Position numbers and translations under genes: made by a program
The notes under the pieces: generated by a model
Database searches by the model: none
The model's input: the letters and a program-made list of their open reading frames with translations, nothing else
What the model was told of the DNA's origin: nothing
Part shown: piece by piece, positions 56,064 to 64,000 of the stretch
Layout of the letters: each line of letters begins with the position of its first letter
Position numbering within the stretch: position 1 is the first letter of the stretch
Source: Saccharothrix sp. NRRL B-16348
GTDB lineage: Bacteria; Actinomycetota; Actinomycetes; Mycobacteriales; Pseudonocardiaceae
Length of the DNA stretch: 64,000 bases
Assembly (NCBI RefSeq): GCF_001280085.1
Contig: NZ_LGED01000240.1
Location: forward strand, 17,030 to 81,029
Direction: 5' to 3'

Positions 56064-57401
56064 TCAGCCGCGCGTGCAGGCCAGGCGGTAGGCCGCGGCG
56101 CCGATCAGCTCCAGCGAGATCTGCAGCCGGTCCGGGCTCACGTTCTGCGCGATCGTGTCCTCGGGGGTGTGGTAGAGCGGTTCGAGCTCGTGCGGGCCGC
56201 CCTCCCCGCGCCAGCTGAAGTTCGCCGCGGCGATCTTGCGCTCGTGGAACGGCACGTGGTCGCTGCTGCCGCGCGGCACCGGGCCGTGCACCTGCGCGCC
56301 GTAACCCAGGCGTGCCGCCGCGGCGGCGACCTGCGCGGTGGTGGCGTTGTCGCCGCCGTCCACCGAGAGCAGCCAGTACGCGGTGGCCGGGCCGTGGCTG
56401 GTGGCGACCATGTCGTTCTGGAACACGCCCGCGATGCGCGCCGCGTCCGCGTCCGCCAACTGGCTCACGTAGTAGCGGGAGCCGAGCAGGCCCTGCTCCT
56501 CCGAGCCCCACAGCACGAACCGCAGCGCCTTGTGCGTCGGCAGGTGGCGCAGCACGCGGGCCAGTTCGAGGGTCAGCACCGTGCCGCTGCCGTCGTCGTT
56601 CGCGCCGGGCGAGCCGGGCACGCTGTCGTAGTGCGCGGTCACCATGACCACGCCGTCGTCCCGGCCGGGGAACGTCGCCGGCCGTTCGGCGATGACGTTG
56701 TACGAGGTCAGGCCCGCCAGGTGGGTGGTGGAGACGGTCACCGTCACAGCGCCCGCCGCCCGCAGCCGCTCCACGTGCACCTGCGCGATTCCCAGCACCG
56801 GCACGGTGACGTTCGCGGTCAACGTCGGGGAGAACGCGCCGGTCTTGCCCGCCGGCGGCGTCGAGACCCGGCCGACCAGCACCGCCGCGGCGCCCAGCCG
56901 TGCCGCGTCCAGCACCGCCGTGGAGCCGGTCGGCACGTTGACCAGCAACGCGACCTTCCCGGTTAGGTCGGCGGGCAGGGACGCGCCGTTGTCCAGGTCC
57001 ACCACGGTGCCGGTGGCCGTGACGCCGAGGGCGCCGAAGCGGGACGCGCCCGCGTTCCACGTGTCCGACCCGACGGTCAGCTGGGACAGGTACTTGTCCG
57101 GCACGGTGAACGGCTGCAGCGTCACCTGGTAGCGCAGGTCGCGGAGCACGGAGGCGAGGTAGTCGCGGGCCCGGTGCTCGGACTCCGTGCCGCCGATGCG
57201 CTGCCCGATCCGCTCGCTGAGCACCCGCAGGTGCTCCATCGCCTTGCGCGCCCGCACCCGGCCCACCACCGGGTAGTCGCCGAGGAACAGGTCGGGCACG
57301 TCGGACGCGCCGGGCCGCTGTGCCCGTGCCGCCGGGTTCAAGCCGAGCGTCACCGCGCCCGCCACGGCCGCGGCACCGGTCAGGAGTGAACGTCTGCGCA
57401 T
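56064..57401 (-). CDS. Secreted M28-family aminopeptidase
   Basis: 445 residues. Twin-arginine signal (MRRRSLLTGAAAVAGAVTLG), then the M28 fold with an inserted PA domain (about 130-210). Zinc ligands are visible in TAHYDSVPGSPGANDDGSGTVLTLELA (His and bridging Asp), GSEEQGLLGS (catalytic Glu pair), QNDMVATS and the late YHTPEDTIAQ (final His). It would release N-terminal amino acids from peptides outside the cell. Converges on the WYL gene with a seven-base gap. ATG 57401 is chosen because it gives a clean twin-arginine signal. Confidence 0.92.
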   Translation of the reverse strand: MRRRSLLTGAAAVAGAVTLGLNPAARAQRPGASDVPDLFLGDYPVVGRVRARKAMEHLRVLSERIGQRIGGTESEHRARDYLASVLRDLRYQVTLQPFTVPDKYLSQLTVGSDTWNAGASRFGALGVTATGTVVDLDNGASLPADLTGKVALLVNVPTGSTAVLDAARLGAAAVLVGRVSTPPAGKTGAFSPTLTANVTVPVLGIAQVHVERLRAAGAVTVTVSTTHLAGLTSYNVIAERPATFPGRDDGVVMVTAHYDSVPGSPGANDDGSGTVLTLELARVLRHLPTHKALRFVLWGSEEQGLLGSRYYVSQLADADAARIAGVFQNDMVATSHGPATAYWLLSVDGGDNATTAQVAAAAARLGYGAQVHGPVPRGSSDHVPFHERKIAAANFSWRGEGGPHELEPLYHTPEDTIAQNVSPDRLQISLELIGAAAYRLACTRG

Positions 57402-57569
57402 GTGCGGACCCCCAAGCTCGTAGATCACCCGAACCTAGGCAGACGTCCGAACCCCTACAAGGGTGCCGTTGGGGGACACGCCTCGCCCAACGGCACCACG
57501 ACGATCAGCGCTTACGCGAACGTTGAATTCATGCGTTCCGAACGTAGGACACGCGCGACGCGAACGTAG

Positions 57570-58464
57570 GAGCGTTATTCAGAAGGTTGATCTTGGGGTG
57601 GTAGCGCGACAGCCCCGCCTGGGTAGGGTCGGTTTCCTTCCACAGAAACGATCCACCACGACAAGGCGGGGCTGTTGCGCTACCAGTCTACGACCGGGCT
57701 CGACCACGACCAGATCCAGGAACTGGTGAGCCGGATCCACCAGGTCCTGGGCCCGTCACACCGGCGGACGGGACGCCCGCCGGTGTTGGGTCTGTACCGG
57801 TCGGTGCTGCTCACGCTCGTGCTGTTACGCCAGAACCTCGCCCAGACCGTGGCCGCGGACTGGTTCGGCGTCTCCCAACCCACCGTCTCCCGCATCTTCC
57901 GACGCATCGCCCCACTGATCGGACAGGTCACCTGCCCGCACACCCCACCCCTGCCCGAAGCGCTGTCCGGGCGGGTGGTGCTCGTCGACGGAGCCCTGAT
58001 CCCCACCGACGACCACGCCTCCCACCGCAAACCCAACTTCAACGCCAAACACCGCCAAGCAGGCATGACGGTGCAGGTCCTGGCCACCCTCGACGGCACC
58101 CTGCTCGCCGTGTCGGACCCCGTCGAGGGCCGCACCCACGACAGCAAGGCCTACACCCTCACCGGCCTGGCCGACCTCCTCGCCGACAACACGGTCGTCG
58201 CCGACCTCGGCTACCAGGGCACCAACACCATCCGACCCCGCCGCAAACGCCCCGGCCACGACGAACACACCCTCGAAGACAAGACCTGGAACACCAGCGT
58301 CAGCCGCATCAGGTGGGCCGTCGAACACGCCATCGCCCACCTCAAGGACTGGAAGATCCTCGCCACCGGCTACCGCGCACGCCTCACCGAACTCCCCACC
58401 CTCATCCGCATCGTCACCACCCTCGAGTACTACCGCCTCGGCTGGTGACTTCTGAATAACGCTC
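57570..58464 (+). mobile_element. Insertion sequence, IS5 family, 895 bp, inserted in repeat element E
   Basis: Perfect 16-bp terminal inverted repeats GAGCGTTATTCAGAAG / CTTCTGAATAACGCTC. Flanked by a 3-bp direct repeat TAG (57567-57569, 58465-58467), which is part of the repeat core GTAGGAC, so the original target is exactly the 22-bp unit. One intact transposase gene inside. Looks recent: no mutations in the ends or the gene. Confidence 0.92.
57675..58448 (+). CDS. IS5-family transposase
   Basis: 257 residues, one intact frame from TTG 57675. Helix-turn-helix at about 55-75 (LAQTVAADWFGVSQPTVSRIFRRI), then a DDE domain: VVLVDGALIP (first Asp), VVADLGYQGTNTI (second Asp) and RWAVEHAIAHLKDWKIL (Glu), with the PHxxxNFNAKHRQAGM-like metal-loop region between. 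The layout is the single-frame DDE_Tnp_4 kind. It cuts and joins the element ends at GAGCGTTATTC. The stop is 16 bp before the right end, normal for such compact elements. Confidence 0.93.
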   Translation: MRYQSTTGLDHDQIQELVSRIHQVLGPSHRRTGRPPVLGLYRSVLLTLVLLRQNLAQTVAADWFGVSQPTVSRIFRRIAPLIGQVTCPHTPPLPEALSGRVVLVDGALIPTDDHASHRKPNFNAKHRQAGMTVQVLATLDGTLLAVSDPVEGRTHDSKAYTLTGLADLLADNTVVADLGYQGTNTIRPRRKRPGHDEHTLEDKTWNTSVSRIRWAVEHAIAHLKDWKILATGYRARLTELPTLIRIVTTLEYYRLGW

Positions 58465-58519
58465 TAGGACTCACGCATTCTGAACGTAGGACACGCGCGT
58501 TCTGAAGGTAGGACACGCG

Positions 58520-60712
<2,193 letters not shown>

Positions 60713-60716
<4 letters not shown>

Positions 60717-61324
60717 CGGTCCTCCTCGGCGCGGAGGTGGGGCAGCGCGAGCCGCTCGACGTACTTCGCGAGCACGTCCACCTCCAGGTTGACGTGGTCG
60801 CCCGGCACGCGCCGGCCGAGGGTGGTGAGTTCCAGCGTGGTCGGGATCAGGCTCACGGTGAACTCGTTCTCCGACACCGACACCACGGTCAGCGACACGC
60901 CGTCGACCGTGATCGAACCCTTCTCCACCACGTACCGGGCCAGGGCCGGCGGCAGTCCGATGTGGACGACCTCCCAGTGCTCGGCCTTCTCCCGGGCCAG
61001 CACCACCCCGGTGCCGTCCACGTGGCCCTGCACGATGTGGCCCCCGAGGCGCTGACCGACGGCGGCGGCGCGCTCCAGGTTGACCGGGTCGCCCTCGGCG
61101 ACCTTGGCCAGGCTGCTGCGGGTCAGCGTCTCGCGCATCACGTCCGCGGTGAACGCGCCACCGGCGACGTCCACCACGGTGAGGCACACGCCGTTGACCG
61201 ATATCGAATCGCCGTGCTTCGCGTCGCTGGTCACCAACGGACCCGCGATGGTGACGCGGGCCGCGTCCGGCAGGTCGGCGACGGCGACGACCTCACCCAA
61301 CTCCTCGACGATCCCGGTGAACAC
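60713..61324 (-). CDS. ribE: Riboflavin synthase, alpha subunit
   Basis: 203 residues with two lumazine-binding repeats: [12 protein letters not shown]...[13 protein letters not shown] and [13 protein letters not shown]...[13 protein letters not shown]. It dismutates two lumazines to riboflavin and the ribityl-uracil. GTG start nine bases after ribD. Normal length. Confidence 0.97.
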
Positions 61325-61333
61325 CGTTCCTCC

Positions 61334-62347
61334 TCAACGCGCGGGGACTGCGGAGACCCGCACGTCCGGCCCGCACATACTGACCTGCTCCACGACCAAT
61401 CCCACAGCGTCGGTGACCGTCGACACCCCCGCGTCCCGCAACGCCTGCGGACCGTCGCCCAGGAACTTCGGGGCGAGGTAGGCGAGCACCCGGTCGACGC
61501 GGTCGGCCGCCACGAACGCACCCGCCAGGGTAGGCCCGCCCTCCAGCAGCACGTCCACCACGCCTCGCGCGGCCAACGCGCCGAGCACAACGTCCGGGTC
61601 GTGCGTCCGCAGGTGCATCGTCTCCGCCTCGTCGTCCAGGACACGGGCTCCCGACGGCAGGTCGCCCATCCCGACGACGACCCGCAACGGCTGCCTGACC
61701 CCATCCTGCCCCGGACCCGCCCTCCGCGCGGTCAATCTCGGGTCATCGGTACGGACCGTGCCGGCGCCCACCACGATCGCGTCCACCTTCGCGCGGAACT
61801 CGTGCACCTCGGCCCGCGACTCCGCCGAGCTGATCCACCGGCTCGTGCCGTCACCCGCCGCCACCCGTCCATCCAGGCTGGCGGCGTATTTCCAGGTCAC
61901 ATGGGGTCGCCCGGTCCGCGCGTAGTGCAACCAGGCCCGCAACGGCCCCCGCCGCACGGCCTCGCCGAGCACTCCCGCCTCGACCCGGACCCCGGCCTCC
62001 CGCAGCACCGCGGCCCCACCGGCCGCCTTCGGATTCGGATCCGCGACCGCGAACACCACCCGCGCCACCCCGGCGTCGAGCAACGCCCCGGTGCACGGCG
62101 GCGTCCGCCCGTGGTGGGCACACGGCTCCAACGTCACCACGGCCGTGCCACCCCGGGCCAGCCCACCCGCCTCCGCCAACGCCACCACTTCGGCGTGCGC
62201 ACCACCGGGCGGCCGGGTGCCACCGACACCGACCACCGCGCCACCGGCGTCCAGGATCACGCAGCCCACCGGCGGGTTCGGACTGGTCGTCCCCCGCACC
62301 CGCTCACTCGCCGCGACGGCCAGCGCCATCGCCTCGTCCACGTTCAC
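61334..62347 (-). CDS. ribD: Riboflavin biosynthesis deaminase/reductase RibD
   Basis: 337 residues. Deaminase half with zinc motif [10 protein letters not shown] and [22 protein letters not shown], reductase half from about 140 ([24 protein letters not shown] start, then [18 protein letters not shown] and [14 protein letters not shown]). It does the second and third steps of riboflavin synthesis. GTG overlaps the rpe stop. No FMN riboswitch is seen before the operon. Confidence 0.96.
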   Translation of the reverse strand: MNVDEAMALAVAASERVRGTTSPNPPVGCVILDAGGAVVGVGGTRPPGGAHAEVVALAEAGGLARGGTAVVTLEPCAHHGRTPPCTGALLDAGVARVVFAVADPNPKAAGGAAVLREAGVRVEAGVLGEAVRRGPLRAWLHYARTGRPHVTWKYAASLDGRVAAGDGTSRWISSAESRAEVHEFRAKVDAIVVGAGTVRTDDPRLTARRAGPGQDGVRQPLRVVVGMGDLPSGARVLDDEAETMHLRTHDPDVVLGALAARGVVDVLLEGGPTLAGAFVAADRVDRVLAYLAPKFLGDGPQALRDAGVSTVTDAVGLVVEQVSMCGPDVRVSAVPAR

Positions 62348-63009
62348 CGGGCGCGCGTCGCCTGCTCGCGCAACCGCTCCAGCGCGACACCGGGATCCGC
62401 CGCGTCGTACACCGCCGACCCGGCCACGAAGCAGTCCACCCCCGCCTCCGCCGCCTGCTCGATCGTGTCCGCGTTGATGCCGCCATCGATCTCGATCACC
62501 AACCGCAGGTGCCCGGTGTCCACCATCCGACGGGCCACCCGCACCTTGTCCAACACCTCGGCCATGAACGACTGCCCGCCGAACCCCGGCTCCACCGACA
62601 TGATCAGCAACGTGTCGTAGTGCTTCAGCACGTCCACGTACGGCTCCAGCGCCGTGCCCGGCTTCAACGACAACCCGGCCTTCGCCCCCGCCGCGCGCAG
62701 GTTCTTCGCCAACCCCACCGGATCCTCCGCCGCCTCCACGTGCACGGTCACGTTGTAGGCGCCCGCCTCCGCGTACCCGATGGCCCAGCGATCCGGGTCG
62801 TCGATCATCAGGTGGCAGTCCAGCGGCAGGTCGGTCGCCTTGCGCAGCGACTTCACCACCGGCAGCCCGATCGTCAGGTTGGGCACGAAGTGCGCGTCCA
62901 TGACGTCCACGTGCAGCCAGTCGGCCGACGGCACGGCCGCGGCCTCGTCGGCGAGTCGGGCGAAATCGGCGGACAGGATGCTCGGGGCGATCATCGGCTG
63001 GTGGACCAC
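62344..63009 (-). CDS. rpe: Ribulose-phosphate 3-epimerase
   Basis: 221 residues. [17 protein letters not shown] at the start, [17 protein letters not shown] metal/active-site region, [14 protein letters not shown] and [12 protein letters not shown]. It interconverts ribulose-5- and xylulose-5-phosphate. First gene of the rib operon. GTG 63009 is chosen because TAGACT lies exactly eight bases before it (leaderless). Confidence 0.96.
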   Translation of the reverse strand: MVHQPMIAPSILSADFARLADEAAAVPSADWLHVDVMDAHFVPNLTIGLPVVKSLRKATDLPLDCHLMIDDPDRWAIGYAEAGAYNVTVHVEAAEDPVGLAKNLRAAGAKAGLSLKPGTALEPYVDVLKHYDTLLIMSVEPGFGGQSFMAEVLDKVRVARRMVDTGHLRLVIEIDGGINADTIEQAAEAGVDCFVAGSAVYDAADPGVALERLREQATRAR

Positions 63010-63017
63010 GGCTGCCG

Positions 63018-63023
63018 AGTCTA
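63018..63023 (-). promoter_or_regulatory. -10 box for the rpe-rib operon
   Basis: TAGACT on the minus strand, eight bases before GTG 63009, predicting a leaderless message. This leaves no room for an FMN riboswitch. Confidence 0.55.
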
Positions 63024-63162
63024 GGCTTCCGCGATTGCCCGGACCTGGCCGGGAGTCGTATTTCACCCCCCACTTTTCCGACTACTCACGCGGGTAGTTC
63101 CCTAGCCGGTGTGCCTGCCATTACGTTCACACCGGGGGGGCAGCAACTGGGGAGCACTGGGG

Positions 63163-63807
63163 ATGAATGCCGAATTCCGTCACAAGATCGCACTGATCAC
63201 CGGAGCCTGTTCACCGCTCGGCGCCGAGGTGGTCGAGTCCCTGGCCAGGCAGGGCGCGCTGGTCGCCGCCGTCGACAGCGACGGCGCGAGACTCGCCGAC
63301 CTGGTCGAACGACTCCACGCACAGGGCTTGCGGATCGCCGGCAGACAGATCGACGTCACGTCCAGCGCCGCCGTGGACGCCCTCGTCGACCAACTGGAAC
63401 GAGAGTTCGGCGCCATCGACGCCCTGGTCGCCATGGCCGGCGCACTACGCCCGGGCCCAGCCCTCTCGATCACCGACGACGACTGGTCGCACAGCTTCGC
63501 GGTCAACGTCGACGGCGTGTTCAACGTCTCGCGCGCCGTCGCCACCAGAATGGTCGACCGGGGCCGGGGCACAATCGTCATGGTGCCCGCCCACGTCATC
63601 GCCGTACCCAGATCGGGCATCGCCGCCTACGCCGCGTCACGAGCCGCAGCCATCGCCTACACAGAGTGCCTGGCCGTCGAAGTAGCCGCACGCGGCGTCC
63701 ACTGCGCCGTAGTGGCCCCAGCAGACGTCCGCCGCGTCGCCGACGAAGTCCGATTCCTCCTCGCCGACACCACCCCCCACCCGATGACCAACGCCCTCGG
63801 CGCCTGA
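63163..63807 (+). CDS. Degenerate short-chain dehydrogenase, EntA/DhbA-like
   Basis: 214 residues, shorter than the usual ~250. Resembles 2,3-dihydro-2,3-dihydroxybenzoate dehydrogenases: KIALITGACSPLGAEVVESLA, DALVAMAGALRPGP, VNVDGVFNVSRAVATRMVDRGRGTIVMV and AYAASRAAAIAYTECLAVEVA. But the Gly-rich loop is altered, the serine of the catalytic set is missing (VPAH in place of the usual S), and the catalytic lysine is arginine (YxxxR). The C-terminal substrate region is absent. It may be inactive or a binding protein. No other siderophore gene is in view. ATG 63163 follows GGGGAG. Confidence 0.75.
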   Translation: MNAEFRHKIALITGACSPLGAEVVESLARQGALVAAVDSDGARLADLVERLHAQGLRIAGRQIDVTSSAAVDALVDQLEREFGAIDALVAMAGALRPGPALSITDDDWSHSFAVNVDGVFNVSRAVATRMVDRGRGTIVMVPAHVIAVPRSGIAAYAASRAAAIAYTECLAVEVAARGVHCAVVAPADVRRVADEVRFLLADTTPHPMTNALGA

Positions 63808-63836
63808 CACAACCACTCACTGGTCCTGCGCCCTCA

Positions 63837-64000
63837 CAACGGACCCGCCACATCCCCGCAGAGGCACTTACCCAGCGGGCCCCCAACGGACCCGCAACCG
63901 CCCCACCGAGGCCCGATTTGACATGGGTTCGGGTGCTTTAGGCTGGTCGAAGCCGGGCAGGCTTGGCGGACGCTCTTCCCGCCAGGCCTGCCCGGCTTTG
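63837..64000 (+). repeat. Promoter-hairpin module, copy 2, runs to window end
   Basis: Two ACGGACCCGC boxes (about 63837 and 63886), TTGACA, TAGGCT, then a hairpin with 19 of 20 paired positions (63950-63969 with 63979-63998), loop ACGCTCTTC, followed by T. Same strand and same spacing as copy 1 at 24445. The predicted RNA would be the hairpin and its tail. Right end of the module is not visible past base 64000. Confidence 0.75.

Larger units (their letters stand above)
57518..58519 (+). repeat. 22-bp repeat element E: leader plus four units, split by an IS
   Basis: Leader GAACGTTGAATTCATG (57518-57533), unit 1 at 57534-57555, unit 2 split as 57556-57569 and 58468-58475 by the IS, unit 3 at 58476-58497, unit 4 at 58498-58519. 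The complement of the PH-domain stop (TAA) follows immediately. Removing the IS and one TAG restores a perfect 104-bp leader-plus-four element. Confidence 0.9.

Noticed and set aside
63010..63108. FMN riboswitch before the rib operon
   Set aside because: The rpe -10 box is eight bases before the start codon, leaving no leader; inner rib spacers are nine bases or less.
63163..63807. Siderophore (dihydroxybenzoate) cluster
   Set aside because: Only one EntA-like gene is present and it has lost catalytic residues; no entB/C/E/F-like genes in view.

Overview
The window is high-GC actinobacterial chromosome with many GTG starts and ATGA/GTGA stop-start overlaps. RbpA, WhiA, a conservon (histidine kinase + roadblock + DUF742) and actinobacterial-type sugar genes point to a filamentous actinomycete. 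The overall flavour is Pseudonocardiales (Saccharothrix/Lentzea/Actinosynnema-like), which I infer from protein style and gene order rather than from any search.

Layout. 1-4.3 kb: end of a large membrane protein, then a minus-strand set of a DUF998 protein and an in-frame transporter-glycosyltransferase fusion. 4.4-7.5 kb: ABC exporter, heme A synthase ctaA and a MarR/GbsR-like regulator. 7.7-11.4 kb: conservon cvnA-cvnB-cvnC without the usual GTPase. 11.7-13.7 kb: DUF485 protein plus acetate-type symporter. 13.8-21.8 kb: NB-ARC/TPR protein, ATP-grasp enzyme, nucleotidyltransferase, DUF885 protein, quinone oxidoreductase and FKBP lipoprotein. 22.0-24.4 kb: an unrecognised three-gene set (two-TM protein, cupin, HD hydrolase). 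24.9-34.4 kb: ctaB, then the operon tkt-tal-pgi-zwf-opcA-pgl. 34.6-39.8 kb: orphan sensor kinase, membrane Ser/Thr kinase and surface proteins. 39.8-43.6 kb: rbpA, secG, tpiA, pgk, gap. 44.1-46.1 kb: acyltransferase. 46.2-51.1 kb: whiA-yvcK-rapZ-uvrC. 51.2-57.4 kb: two Rieske lipoproteins, an XRE regulator with a SLOG-like partner, a WYL regulator and an M28 peptidase. 57.6-58.5 kb: an intact IS5-type element. 58.5-63.0 kb: rpe-ribD-ribE-ribBA-ribH-PH-domain operon. 63.2 kb: a degenerate short-chain dehydrogenase.

The core (rpe/rib, uvrC-rapZ-yvcK-whiA, gap-pgk-tpi-secG, pentose phosphate operon, ctaB, qor, ctaA, ABC genes) has the same gene content and general order as the Mycobacterium tuberculosis Rv1408-Rv1460 region. 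Together these genes cover lower glycolysis, NADPH production, riboflavin, heme A for cytochrome oxidase, nucleotide-excision repair and sporulation/cell-envelope control.

Two unexplained repeat systems stand out. The first is five elements, each made of a 16-bp leader and exactly four 22-bp units (one is a mirrored 2+2). Four abut stop codons. Two flank the acyltransferase gene as direct repeats where whiA-gap adjacency would be expected, and one is split by the IS element with a TAG target duplication. The second is a promoter-plus-hairpin module of about 100 bp found twice (24.45 and 63.89 kb), which looks like a family of very short hairpin transcripts.
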